DNA of 64,000 nt, taken from the NCBI RefSeq assembly GCF_001684335.1, contig NZ_LOIC01000077.1, forward strand, positions 79,244 to 143,243, read 5' to 3'. Positions 27,083-36,253 of this stretch are shown here, piece by piece. A program made the translations under genes and the position numbers. The notes beneath the pieces were generated by a model. The model saw nothing but the letters and a program-made list of their open reading frames with translations. It was not told the DNA's origin and searched no databases. The DNA is from Photorhabdus namnaonensis (GTDB lineage: Bacteria; Pseudomonadota; Gammaproteobacteria; Enterobacterales; Enterobacteriaceae). Numbering within the stretch: the first letter of the stretch is position 1; each line of letters starts with the position of its first letter.

Positions 27083-27532
27083 GTGAAAGAAACGTTTTTC
27101 TCATCTGGAGATTTTGGCAAAGTTCCCGGAGAATTACTTGAAGATAAGCCTGCTAAATTGATTCATGAAGATGTATTGAATTCTGAATTGAGTCAAGATT
27201 TGAATTTCTCAAATGAAAGGCGCCATAAAGTGGCTATGGTTAATTTACCCAGTAAAGTTCTCAGTATGACTCTGGGAGGATTACAACCTGGACAATCAAC
27301 CCGTAAACACAGACACAGTTATGAAACCATAATATATATTGTTGATGGCGAGGGGTATTCACTCATTGGTGAACAACATGTTTCGTGGAAAGCTGGTGAT
27401 GCGATATATGTGCCTGTGTGGGCATGGCATCAACATGTCAACAGTAGTGCTATTGATGAAGTATTCTATATTGCATGTGAGAATGCGCCAATGTTGCAAA
27501 ACTTAGGTCTTGCTGTTCGTGAAGAGCTTTAA
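27083..27532 (+). CDS. Cupin-domain protein
   Basis: 149 residues, GTG start at 27083 with GGAGG eight bases upstream; an upstream TTG at 27068 overlaps that ribosome site and is rejected. Single small beta-barrel cupin. Motif 1 is STRKHRHSYETIIYIVDGEG, with the His-x-His and Glu metal ligands; motif 2 is GDAIYVPVWAWHQHVN with a further His. All ligands seem present, so it probably binds a metal and may be a dioxygenase, isomerase or cyclase of the nearby oxidative pathway (inference). Its own ribosome site and the upstream spacer allow independent expression. Confidence 0.8.
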   Translation: MKETFFSSGDFGKVPGELLEDKPAKLIHEDVLNSELSQDLNFSNERRHKVAMVNLPSKVLSMTLGGLQPGQSTRKHRHSYETIIYIVDGEGYSLIGEQHVSWKAGDAIYVPVWAWHQHVNSSAIDEVFYIACENAPMLQNLGLAVREEL

Positions 27533-28255
27533 ATTCAAGTAAATATAGGTTGTATAGATTGTATTTAAAAACAGAGAGTGATTTAACCGGGATAAAAGCT
27601 TATTAGCAATATTCCGGTATTTTATATGTATTAATTTTCTCTAATTTAATTCCGATGAAAATAGGGGTTTCACCTCAATTACTGAGTTTTTATTTAATTA
27701 AATTAGGATTGTTTAACTATTGTCTATAATGTAAAAATTACAATTGATAGTTTATTTTTTTAAATATTATCATTGGTAAATAATTTTGCATCTATTTTAG
27801 TTGGATAATGTTTTTATTAATTAATCTGTTTTTAGTACGTTTTTTATATTGTTAATCTTTCGGTCTTGTATTATTTTTTATTTTTATATCAATGATGTAT
27901 ATAATTTTACTTTCGTTTCTTTGTAATGTGTTCTCTGTCATGTTTTACAAAAAATCCCTTTTTTACCATTGATAATTCGTGATGCGAAAAATAATCTTTA
28001 TAGGTGTTGATTAAGTGATTTTAATTTTCTTTCTTAATGTAATATTTTTTATTTTATAAATCGATTTACATTTTTGGCAGTAATTTTATGGTTACATATG
28101 GCACAAGATTGGTATTTATTTTTCTAAAATAAGAAAGAGATTAAATTCAACGTCATCATGCCATTTATTGTCTTCTCATGGCTCGTTGTTACTACTCTTA
28201 GTGTTTCTGGGTAGTGGCTTACCTTACATAACTTTTGTGTTTGAAAGAGGTAATA
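27533..28255. promoter_or_regulatory. AT-rich region upstream of chitobiase
   Basis: 723 bp without a gene. Very AT-rich; holds the candidate cupin terminator at its left and must carry the chb promoter at its right. No NagC-like TTATTTT-N7-AAAATAA site was spotted by eye. The ribosome site AAAGAGG precedes the start at 28256. Confidence 0.45.
27586..27622 (+). terminator. Candidate terminator after the cupin gene
   Basis: ACCGGGAT/ATTCCGGT stem (one wobble) with a 21-base loop, followed by ATTTTAT. Lies about 55 bases after the stop. Confidence 0.5.
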
Positions 28256-30931
28256 ATGAAGAAATTTAAATTGCATACATTAGCGGCACTGACTGCGACA
28301 GTTGGACTTATAGGTTCTGTATATGCTTCTCAAACAGCGCAGCAAGTAGTTGATGCGCTGAGTCAATTAAAAGTTAATTATAAGGTTATTGATAATCAGG
28401 CGGGAGATCACGGCGTTAACTGTGCGGTACTAGGGGCAGATTGGGCTAAATGCAATCGAGTGGATATTACTTTAACCAATGGTAATCAGGCGATTGACTC
28501 TTCTGACTGGGCGATTTATTTCCACAGTATCCGTCAGGTCCTGAACGTGGATAATGAACAGTTCAAAATCACGCGCATTACGGGCGATTTACATAGACTG
28601 GAGCCAACCGAAAAATTCACCGGCATTAAAGTTAATGAGCAGGTAAAACTGCCGCTTATTGGAGAATACTGGCAGATTTACAGCACTGATTTTTTACCTC
28701 GCTGGTATACGACGTCGGGTAATGCGAAACCTAAAGTACTTGTTAATACGGATACAGAAGATCTGAGCCAATTTTTATCTGCTTTTACCGGCGATCAGTG
28801 GAAACGCACGCAGACAGATAACAATGTTCTGATGACGCCTGAAAATCGTTATATGAAGAACTTGCAGGTCAAAAAGGTTGGATCAGAAAAATTGCGTGGG
28901 CAAATTATCCCGACACCAAAAGAGATTCAGATTTTTACCGAGGATGTTGATTTATCTGGCGGGGTGAGGCTGGAATTAGGTGGTTTAAATGACGAGGCAG
29001 TTATTCTTGTCAGAAAACGTTTTACGGATCAAGGAATTAAATTAGAGAATAGTGGCTATCCTGTTGCGACCCAGATTGTCTCTTCCGATTTTACCGGAGA
29101 TTGGCAGGTTAAAGGGGCTTACCGTCTGAATGTTACCCAGAATGGGGCACAAATTGTTGCTTTTGACCAATCAGGGGTGTTTTACGGTCTTCAATCTCTG
29201 TTGTCATTAATTCCTGTTGATGGCGATAGGAAGATTGCTACTTTGACGGTAAAAGATGCGCCCCGCTTTGAGTATCGTGGTGCTCTCCTTGATGTGGGGC
29301 GTAATTTCCACAGTAAACAGGCTGTTCTGCGTTTGCTTGACCAAATGGCAAGTTACAAGCTGAATAAATTCCATATTCACCTGTCTGATGATGAAGGTTG
29401 GCGTTTGGAAATTCCTGGATTACCTGAGTTGACGGAGGTCGGCAGCCAACGGTGTCATGATTTAAGTGAAACTAAATGTTTGTTGCCACAACTGGGTTCA
29501 GGTCCTGATAACAACAATATGGGTAGCGGCTATTTCAGCCGTCAAGACTATATTGATATTCTGAAATATGCCAAAGCGCGTTATATCGACGTTATTCCTG
29601 AAATTGATATGCCAGCCCATGCTCGTGCCGCCGTTGTTTCTATGGAAGCTCGCTATAAGAAATTGATCGCTCAGGGGAATGTGAAAGGAGCGAATGAGTA
29701 TCGTTTACTGGACCCAACGGATACCACCAGAGCAACCTCTGTTCAGCTCTATGATCGTCGCAGTTATTTGAACCCGTGTATGGATTCTTCAAAACGATTT
29801 GTTGAAAAAGTCATAGGTGAAATTGCCGCTATGCATGAAGCGGCGGGCTCACCATTGGAGACCTGGCATTTCGGCGGAGATGAAGCGAAGAATATCCGTT
29901 TGGGAGACGGGTTCCAGGATAAAAATGGTCCTATCGTACCGGGTAAGGGCATTATTGATAAAAGCGCGGAAGATAAACCGTGGTCTAAGTCTCAGTTTTG
30001 TCAGAAGTTAATAGAACAGGGTGTTGTGAAAGATATTGATCATATTGCCAGTTATTTCGCAATTGAAGTAAGCAAAATTGTGAACGCTAATGGTATCGAG
30101 AGGATGCAGGCGTGGCAGGATGGTTTAAAACATGCCGGCAGCGCTAAAGAGTTTGCCACTAAACGCGTTGGGGTGAATTTCTGGGACACTCTCTACGATG
30201 GCGGTTTTGATTCAGTCAATGATTGGGCAAATAAGGGCTATGAAGTGGTGATATCTAATCCAGATTATATTTATCTGGATATGCCATATGAAGTTCATCC
30301 ACAGGAGCGTGGCTATTATTGGGCGGCCCGTTTTAACGATGAAGCTAAGATCTTTAGTTTTGCGCCTAATAACATGCCACAAAATGCTGAAACTTCCGTT
30401 GACCGTGATGGTAATGCATTCCGTGCGAAAAGTGATAAACCGTGGCCGGGCGCTTATGGGCTTTCAGGTCAAGGATGGAGTGAAACGGTTCGTACTGATG
30501 AACAGATGGAATATATGATTTATCCACGCTTGTTGCCGCTAGCAGAACGAGCATGGCACCGGGCTAGTTGGGAGCTGGATTATATTCCGGGTCAGGCATA
30601 TAAGAGTGGAGAAACGTATAAAGTCGATATAGATGCGCTTAATCGTGACTGGACTCGATTCGCTAACCTGATAGGGCAACGTGAACTGAGTAAACTGGAT
30701 AAAGCAGGCATTGCTTATCGTCTACCGGTTCCGGGGGCTAAGGTGAAACGCGGCATTTTGCGGGCTAATGTTGCTCTGCCTGGGTTGGTCATCCAGTATT
30801 CGACTGATGGCGGTCGTAACTGGGAAGTTTATAACAACCATAAACGCCCAAGAGTGAGAGGTGATGTGTTAATCCGTTCTGTCAGCCCGGATGGTAAACG
30901 TTACAGCCGAATTGATAACGTAAGGGCATGA
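28256..30931 (+). CDS. chb: Chitobiase / beta-N-acetylhexosaminidase (GH20)
   Basis: 891 residues, close to Serratia marcescens chitobiase (885). Signal peptide MKKFKLHTLAALTATVGLIG ending SVYA before SQTAQQ, so exported to the periplasm or anchored outside. Domains: N-terminal carbohydrate-binding CHB_HEX (about 30-190), GH20b (about 230-345), GH20 TIM barrel (about 345-780; FEYRGALLDVGRNFHSKQAV at its start) and a C-terminal Ig-like domain. The catalytic Asp-Glu pair is D542-E543 in TWHFGGDEAKN, matching Serratia D539-E540. It hydrolyses chitobiose to GlcNAc, the NagE substrate, in keeping with the nearby nag genes. Start at 28256 behind AAAGAGG. Confidence 0.94.
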   Translation: MKKFKLHTLAALTATVGLIGSVYASQTAQQVVDALSQLKVNYKVIDNQAGDHGVNCAVLGADWAKCNRVDITLTNGNQAIDSSDWAIYFHSIRQVLNVDNEQFKITRITGDLHRLEPTEKFTGIKVNEQVKLPLIGEYWQIYSTDFLPRWYTTSGNAKPKVLVNTDTEDLSQFLSAFTGDQWKRTQTDNNVLMTPENRYMKNLQVKKVGSEKLRGQIIPTPKEIQIFTEDVDLSGGVRLELGGLNDEAVILVRKRFTDQGIKLENSGYPVATQIVSSDFTGDWQVKGAYRLNVTQNGAQIVAFDQSGVFYGLQSLLSLIPVDGDRKIATLTVKDAPRFEYRGALLDVGRNFHSKQAVLRLLDQMASYKLNKFHIHLSDDEGWRLEIPGLPELTEVGSQRCHDLSETKCLLPQLGSGPDNNNMGSGYFSRQDYIDILKYAKARYIDVIPEIDMPAHARAAVVSMEARYKKLIAQGNVKGANEYRLLDPTDTTRATSVQLYDRRSYLNPCMDSSKRFVEKVIGEIAAMHEAAGSPLETWHFGGDEAKNIRLGDGFQDKNGPIVPGKGIIDKSAEDKPWSKSQFCQKLIEQGVVKDIDHIASYFAIEVSKIVNANGIERMQAWQDGLKHAGSAKEFATKRVGVNFWDTLYDGGFDSVNDWANKGYEVVISNPDYIYLDMPYEVHPQERGYYWAARFNDEAKIFSFAPNNMPQNAETSVDRDGNAFRAKSDKPWPGAYGLSGQGWSETVRTDEQMEYMIYPRLLPLAERAWHRASWELDYIPGQAYKSGETYKVDIDALNRDWTRFANLIGQRELSKLDKAGIAYRLPVPGAKVKRGILRANVALPGLVIQYSTDGGRNWEVYNNHKRPRVRGDVLIRSVSPDGKRYSRIDNVRA

Positions 30932-30944
30932 TAATGTTGTAGCA

Positions 30945-30972
30945 AGAGGGGAACCCTGATGGGTTCCCCTCT
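30945..30972. terminator. Strong hairpin between convergent chb and fur
   Basis: Perfect 12-bp inverted repeat AGAGGGGAACCC/GGGTTCCCCTCT with a TGAT loop. It sits between convergent genes and could act in both directions, though neither side has a long T run. Confidence 0.7.
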
Positions 30973-31005
30973 AGGTAGATAAAAAATTAGCGGTTCAGGC
31001 GTGAA

Positions 31006-31452
31006 TCACTTCTCGTCATGTGCGCTACTATCTTCGCGGCAATTACCGGCGGAGCAGTGACCATATAAATAAAGGCTGTGGTTTGAAAGTTTAATCCCAT
31101 AACGCTCAGCAATGTTCTTCTGGCGTCTTTCGATATATTTGTCACTGAACTCAATGACTTTACCACAGTCCAGGCAGATTAAATGGTCGTGGTGGTGTTG
31201 TTGAGTGAGTTCAAAAACCGATTTACCACCCTCAAAGTTGTGACGGGTGACAATACCGGCATCATCAAACTGATTCAACACGCGGTAGACAGTAGCAAGT
31301 CCAATCTCTTCACCGTTATCAATCAGTTTTTTGTAGAGATCTTCCGCACTGACATGGTGATATTCAGGCTCCTGTAACACTTCCAATATTTTCAGACGAG
31401 GAAGTGTTACTTTAAGTCCAGCATCTTTTAATGCCTTGTTGTTGTCGGTCAT
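31006..31452 (-). CDS. fur: Ferric uptake regulator Fur
   Basis: 148 residues (E. coli 148). Starts MTDNNKALKDAGLKVTLPRL; winged-helix segment VYRVLNQFDDAGIVTRHNFE; metal-site HHHDHLICLDCGKVIEF with two zinc-binding Cys; C-terminal GHCSAGNCRED Cys pair. With Fe2+ as co-repressor it binds Fur boxes to control iron uptake and storage. Gene order fldA-fur on the same strand is the E. coli order. Confidence 0.97.
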   Translation of the reverse strand: MTDNNKALKDAGLKVTLPRLKILEVLQEPEYHHVSAEDLYKKLIDNGEEIGLATVYRVLNQFDDAGIVTRHNFEGGKSVFELTQQHHHDHLICLDCGKVIEFSDKYIERRQKNIAERYGIKLSNHSLYLYGHCSAGNCREDSSAHDEK

Positions 31453-31815
31453 GCGGATTCAGTCCTGTTACTCAGTAAAGTGAACTTAGCGATACTTCAA
31501 AAAGTACCAGTTAGTTATCAGATTATGATTATAGGCATGGCTAGTGAAAATGAAAACCACGTTAACCCGAACTTTCATTACACATTTTGCCAGAATAATC
31601 ATTTATAAAACGCAGGAATAACCTTACTATTTATCATGTTTAGGATATTTTTTGCCATTCTTCGTAATAAAAAGCGGATTTAAGCAGTGTTTTGATAAAA
31701 ACAACAGCCTTTGAACGCGATCCCACAGAGCGAGTGAAGCGAGTCACTTCTCACCTACCGTGGGTTCACTATCGATAAGAATGGCCTGCACAAATTGCGT
31801 TAATGGGATAGGCCG
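31453..31815 (-). promoter_or_regulatory. fldA-fur intergenic region
   Basis: 363 bp. Near the fur start, TATAATCATAATC on the minus strand (about 31516-31535) resembles two of the three hexamers of a Fur box and may serve autoregulation; this is weak. At about 31720-31766 an imperfect palindrome (GATCCCAC...GTGGGTTC with an internal GAGTGA/TCACTTC) follows fldA; it could be a terminator or a small mobile repeat. No E. coli-like uof leader peptide was identified with confidence. Confidence 0.4.
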
Positions 31816-32346
31816 CTATCCTGCAAGAATTTCTGACAAACTCAGCTCTTCGTAGATCTGCTTGGTCCAGGCATTAACGCGCTCTTCTGTTAATTCTGGT
31901 TGGCGGTCTTCATCAATAGCAAGCCCGATAAAATGGTGATCATCGGCCAGACCTTTTGATTCTTCGAAGTGATAGCCCTCAGTCGGCCAATGACCAACAA
32001 TAATGGCGCCGCGGGGTTCAATGATGTCACGGATAGTTCCCATAGCATCACAGAAATATTCCGCGTAATCTTCCTGATCGCCACAACCAAAAAGAGCGAC
32101 CAACTTCCCTTCAAAATCGATTTCTTCCAGAGTAGGGAAGAAATCATCCCAGTCGCACTGAGCTTCGCCGTAGTACCAGGTAGGGATGCCGAGTAGCAGA
32201 ATATCGAACTGTTCGATATCTTCTTTGCCGCTCTTGGCAATATCATGGATTTCTGCAATGTCGGAACCCAGAATTTTTTGGATCTTTTTGGCAATATTTT
32301 CTGTGTTGCCGGTATCGCTGCCGAAAAATATACCTATAATTGCCAT
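31816..32346 (-). CDS. fldA: Flavodoxin 1
   Basis: 176 residues (E. coli 176). FMN phosphate loop [18 protein letters not shown] at the N-terminus, isoalloxazine-stacking regions [19 protein letters not shown] and [20 protein letters not shown]. Long-chain flavodoxin that carries electrons to ribonucleotide reductase activase, pyruvate-formate-lyase activase, IspG/IspH and MetH (E. coli knowledge). Followed by fur, preceded by ybfE, all leftward, the conserved enterobacterial order. Confidence 0.96.
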   Translation of the reverse strand: MAIIGIFFGSDTGNTENIAKKIQKILGSDIAEIHDIAKSGKEDIEQFDILLLGIPTWYYGEAQCDWDDFFPTLEEIDFEGKLVALFGCGDQEDYAEYFCDAMGTIRDIIEPRGAIIVGHWPTEGYHFEESKGLADDHHFIGLAIDEDRQPELTEERVNAWTKQIYEELSLSEILAG

Positions 32347-32520
32347 AGGATAATATAACCTCTTGTTTTATTTGTGTATTTCTGTATGAGATATACGTAT
32401 AAAATGTTAAAAATCAGTGAAAAAGGTTCTGATTGTATTAATAAAAAAATAAAATCCTATTTTGACTAAACGGTCAGGACAATTCTGTCAAGTTTGTGTG
32501 ATTTCGTGCTTTCAATGCTA

Positions 32521-32808
32521 TCAAGTCGCGATGTTGCTTTCTGCTAACTGGGCCAGCAAAATTTGCTCGATGAGTTCACTGCGGCTGATGTTGCGTTGCT
32601 GTGCAAGAAAGTTAAGCGCATCTACTGCATCAGCATTTATTTTCAGTTCCACACGACGTAGACCGCGCACCTTATCACGGCGAAGTTGGTTACGTTTGTT
32701 GACTCTGAGTTGTTCATCCCTGGAAAGTGGGTTGGTTTTTGGGCGCCCCGGTCTGCGTTCATTTGCGAACAAATCCAGAGTGGTGCGATCCATTTGTTCT
32801 TTTGCCAT
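32521..32808 (-). CDS. ybfE: YbfE, ribbon-helix-helix-like LexA-regulated protein
   Basis: 95 residues from the start MAKEQMDRTTLDLFANERRP, which matches E. coli YbfE (97 residues). A longer in-frame reading back to 32910 adds 34 residues not found in E. coli and is rejected; no strong ribosome site precedes the chosen ATG. Basic centre (GRPKTNPLSRDEQLRVNKRN) and the C-terminal VELKINADAVDALNFLAQQR with RSELIEQIL give it an RHH/CopG-like look. In E. coli it is SOS-regulated; I found no clear CTGT-N8-ACAG box here. In E. coli ybfF and seqA follow; here the RTX island does. Confidence 0.88.
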   Translation of the reverse strand: MAKEQMDRTTLDLFANERRPGRPKTNPLSRDEQLRVNKRNQLRRDKVRGLRRVELKINADAVDALNFLAQQRNISRSELIEQILLAQLAESNIAT

Positions 32809-32946
32809 AAATTCAATTAATAAAGGGCGTATACCATAAAATATAGCACGCCATGATACCCCAGCTTCTAGTGTATCGCTACTGCCTGACAAAGATAAAA
32901 GTGGCGCCATTGCTTATCCGTAAAGGATTGTGATTGAGTTTCCGTT

Positions 32947-33915
32947 TTAGCGGTGCTGGTATTTTCTACGGTACTCTACTGGTGTTAACCCATTAAGTTT
33001 CTTGAATAACTCTCTGAAATAACGAGTATCTTCATAGCCAACTTCATGGCTGATCTCTTCTATGGTTTTATTCGATTTTTCTAACCGGCATTTCGCCAGA
33101 GATAATCGAATCTGTTGGATATATTGAATAGGCGTCTGGCCGGTTGCAGTCTTAAAACGCCGCTTCATCTGTCTTTCACACAGATGAATTTTATCGGCCA
33201 AATTACCAACTGATAATCGGTCCGATGGGGCGGAATGCATCCAGTCTTGTAGTTTGTGGATTAATGTATCTGAATGTTGGCGATAGGGGACAAAACTTGC
33301 GAGAGTGTGCGAAGGGAGACCTTCCATATCGCCAAATATAAGCTGACTACAGGTTTCCCGGGTATTTTGACCATATATCTGCTCAACAATATGCATCATG
33401 ACATCGTTGTATTCATAGGTGCTGGAAGTACAAAAGATATTGTTATCTCTGGTGACTTTTATTTCCGAGTGTAACTGTACTTGTGGAAACATATCCTTAA
33501 ATAAGTTGGTAAACAGCCAGTGGGTGGTGGCTTTACGGTTATTGAGTAAATTAGCTTTAGCCAGGATAAATGAACCAGAGCAAATAGAGACGATAGGGAT
33601 ATTTTTTTGCTCCATCATTTGCAGCCAATCTAAGGTTTCTTGAGTGCAAGAATCGAGATCGTTGTAAGGGAGCCCGATTGCCCCCACCAAGACAATATCT
33701 GTTTGTTTAATCTCTCCTATGAGTTTATTGGGCTTTAGTCTAACACCGCCTAGCCCGATAACATCTTGATTATCTTGGGTAATGATATTGATTTCTGGTT
33801 CCGGCGCTCCGGCTAAGTGAGCGGCGGTGGTTAAAATTTCTATCGGGCCGGTAATCGAAGTTAGAGATCCTCCTGAAAATGCCAAAGCGCTTAACGAAAC
33901 TGGATTCCTATCCAT
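32947..33915 (-). CDS. GlxA-type transcriptional regulator (DJ-1/PfpI + AraC)
   Basis: 322 residues. N-terminal class I glutamine-amidotransferase-like fold (about 5-180) with the nucleophile-elbow Cys in IPIVSICSGSFILAKAN, and a C-terminal AraC HTH pair (NLADKIHLCERQMKRRFKTA, TIEEISHEVGYEDTRYFREL, FKKLNGLTPVEYRRKY). GGAGAAC precedes the ATG. It is the first gene of the RTX island, facing the same way as the secretion operon but downstream of it, and may control it or the toxin genes (inference from position only). Its effector is unknown. Confidence 0.82.
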   Translation of the reverse strand: MDRNPVSLSALAFSGGSLTSITGPIEILTTAAHLAGAPEPEINIITQDNQDVIGLGGVRLKPNKLIGEIKQTDIVLVGAIGLPYNDLDSCTQETLDWLQMMEQKNIPIVSICSGSFILAKANLLNNRKATTHWLFTNLFKDMFPQVQLHSEIKVTRDNNIFCTSSTYEYNDVMMHIVEQIYGQNTRETCSQLIFGDMEGLPSHTLASFVPYRQHSDTLIHKLQDWMHSAPSDRLSVGNLADKIHLCERQMKRRFKTATGQTPIQYIQQIRLSLAKCRLEKSNKTIEEISHEVGYEDTRYFRELFKKLNGLTPVEYRRKYQHR

Positions 33916-34092
33916 AAGAGTTCTCCAACTTAAAAGTTAAGATGTAAAAAGATGTTTGATTTATCTAACATATTAATAACTGAGAGTTACAGTTTAAATA
34001 ATTTATTTACATTTTGTTAATTTATTGAACAAATAAATAAAAATAGACTCATTTTGAGTCAAAATTTACGCTTTCCTCTTCTTAAGAAATTA

Positions 34093-34112
34093 AGCTGAAT
34101 GTCAATTCAGCT
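34093..34112 (-). terminator. rtxBDE operon terminator overlapping the rtxE stop
   Basis: Perfect 8-bp inverted repeat AGCTGAAT/ATTCAGCT with a four-base loop that contains the rtxE stop; on the minus strand it is followed by TAATTTCTT. Confidence 0.65.
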
Positions 34113-36251
34113 TTCACCGATTTGTTGATGCCATAAATGGGCGTATAGGCCGTCTTGTTGAAGTAGTTGATCATGTGAGTCAAATTCGACAATTTGCCCT
34201 TGATCTAACACGCAAATTTTGTCGGCATGACGAATCGTGTTGAGCCGGTGGGCAATGCTAATAACTGTTCTGTTACGGCATATTTCATCCATATTCGCCA
34301 TGATTGCGGCTTCAGATTCATAATCTAACGCTGAGGTGGCTTCATCGAGGATCAGAATAGTAGGGTTGACCAAGAGTGCTCTTGCTAATGCGATGCGCTG
34401 TCTTTGACCGCCAGAGAGATTTGTCCCTTTCTCCCCGACCGGATGAGCAAAACCGTGAGGAAGCGATTGGATAAATTCAATGGCGCCAGATAACTCAGCG
34501 GCGCGATAGACTTCTGCATCAGTGGCGTTGGGTTTACATAGTCGAATATTATCGATGATGCTGCCGGAAAAGAGGATACTTTCCTGGAGCACAACGCTCA
34601 TATTGCGGCGTAAAGAGACGGGATCGGCGATAGCCAGATCCATACCATCAATGAGAACTTGCCCATGTTGAGGTACATATAGCCGTTGTAGTAAACGGGC
34701 GAGCGTACTTTTACCTGAACCTGATGGTCCGGTTATACCAATAAATTGACCAGATTTTATTGACAACGATAAATTTGCCAGAACCTCCGGTGTGTCGTCA
34801 TGATAGCGGAAACGAATGTTTTTGAATTCAATCTGACCTTCCAGCTCAGGTACAGAAGCTAATCCTTGTTTACTGTTCTCCATTGGTTCATCAAGAATAT
34901 CCCCCACACGTTTCAGAGCGATTAACGTATGCTGAAAATCTTGCCAAACCTGTGCCAGCCGGAGAATAGGTTGGGTGACATGTCCGGCTAGCATATTAAA
35001 AGCGATAAGTTGTCCCGGCGTCAGTTCACCACGTAAAACTTCTGTCACTCCCCACCATAAGAGGATTGCGGCGGTAAATTTTTGGACAAAATCGATGCCT
35101 TGCCCGGCAATTAAACCGCTTTTCTGTGCCGCAAAGCTTTTAGTTAATTGTTGGCTGAGAATGCGTTGCCACTGATGTAAAAAACGATTTTCAGTCGCGG
35201 TGGTTTTGATGGTTTCAATGCCTGTTACAGCTTCGGTCAGAAAGCTCGTCGCATTCGCATCGGTTTCATATTCTGCCTCCACTTTGCGGCGAATAATTGG
35301 CCCGGCGATAAGCCAAAATACGAAATAAATAAAGAGTGAGCCAATAACGATCCAGGTCAATATCTTGGCATAGTAAAACATGACGCCAATGAACATGATA
35401 ACGAAAATCAGATCTAACAGCAGCATCAGGGTAGAACCCGTCAAAAACTGGCGGATTTGAGACATTTCTCTGACTCTGGCGATAATCTGCCCGGTTTGCC
35501 GTTGCTTAAAATATTGCAGCGGCAAGCTTGTCAGATGGCGATACAGTCGCCCGGAGAGTTCAGAGTTTATCTGGCTTGCCATATGCCCAAACACGGTGTT
35601 GCGCATAAAGCTATACAAGGGTTCGGCAAGGGCGATAGCGAGCATAGCCATACCTAATACATGCAGGCTGGATAAACTTCGTCCTACCAATACCTTATCG
35701 ATGATGTTTTCAAACAGGATCGGGCTAACCAGCGCAAATAGTTGCAGAACAATGGCAAATAAAAAGAGATCTCTTATCTGACTTTTCTGGCGAAAAATAG
35801 AAGGGTAAAACCAGCCCAGGCCGAATTTGACATGTTTTTTAGTTAATTCCTGATCGGCGATCAACAGAATCTTATAGGCACGTTCTTTATTATCAGCAGA
35901 TAAAGAGAGTGACCGCGTTTGTTCAGTCGCAGGATCGAGAACAGTAACATGAGTGTGGCTGACTTCAATCAGTACCCACCATTGCTGTTCCAATTCAATC
36001 AGTGCCGGTAAGGGTAACGTTGGCCCTGTATTGGCAGTTAATTGCTCAATTTTGCTGTGTAGCCCAATAGCGTCGGCGGCTTCGCGGAGTTGTAATTCAT
36101 TCAAATGTAAAGAATCAAAACCTAGGCTGTGTTGGAGTTGATCGATAGTGGCTGACTTATGAAATTGTTTTCCCACATAGACAATACAGTCCAGTGCCTG
36201 ATTATGGGTGTTGTTACCGGAATCGGCAGCATAAGAAGGTAATATGTTCAC
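34107..36251 (-). CDS. rtxE: Type I secretion ABC transporter RtxE
   Basis: 714 residues. N-terminal C39-peptidase-like domain (about 10-130): a Cys is kept in QALDCIVYVGKQFHKS, but where active C39 enzymes have His the sequence reads QQWWVLIEV, so it should bind rather than cut its substrate. A six-helix membrane domain (about 160-430) follows, then the nucleotide-binding domain: Walker A GITGPSGSGKSTLARLL, signature NLSGGQRQRIALARAL, Walker B ILILDEATSALD. In Vibrio, RtxE works with RtxB as a heterodimer to export MARTX toxins (family knowledge). Two bases after rtxD; last gene of the operon. Confidence 0.93.
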   Translation of the reverse strand: MNILPSYAADSGNNTHNQALDCIVYVGKQFHKSATIDQLQHSLGFDSLHLNELQLREAADAIGLHSKIEQLTANTGPTLPLPALIELEQQWWVLIEVSHTHVTVLDPATEQTRSLSLSADNKERAYKILLIADQELTKKHVKFGLGWFYPSIFRQKSQIRDLFLFAIVLQLFALVSPILFENIIDKVLVGRSLSSLHVLGMAMLAIALAEPLYSFMRNTVFGHMASQINSELSGRLYRHLTSLPLQYFKQRQTGQIIARVREMSQIRQFLTGSTLMLLLDLIFVIMFIGVMFYYAKILTWIVIGSLFIYFVFWLIAGPIIRRKVEAEYETDANATSFLTEAVTGIETIKTTATENRFLHQWQRILSQQLTKSFAAQKSGLIAGQGIDFVQKFTAAILLWWGVTEVLRGELTPGQLIAFNMLAGHVTQPILRLAQVWQDFQHTLIALKRVGDILDEPMENSKQGLASVPELEGQIEFKNIRFRYHDDTPEVLANLSLSIKSGQFIGITGPSGSGKSTLARLLQRLYVPQHGQVLIDGMDLAIADPVSLRRNMSVVLQESILFSGSIIDNIRLCKPNATDAEVYRAAELSGAIEFIQSLPHGFAHPVGEKGTNLSGGQRQRIALARALLVNPTILILDEATSALDYESEAAIMANMDEICRNRTVISIAHRLNTIRHADKICVLDQGQIVEFDSHDQLLQQDGLYAHLWHQQIGES

Positions 36252-36253
36252 GA

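Noticed and set aside
32809-32910. N-terminal extension of YbfE
   Set aside because: The added 34 residues are not in E. coli YbfE and the segment holds probable promoter sequence.
32809-32946. LexA box upstream of ybfE
   Set aside because: Expected from E. coli, but no CTGT-N8-ACAG match could be found.
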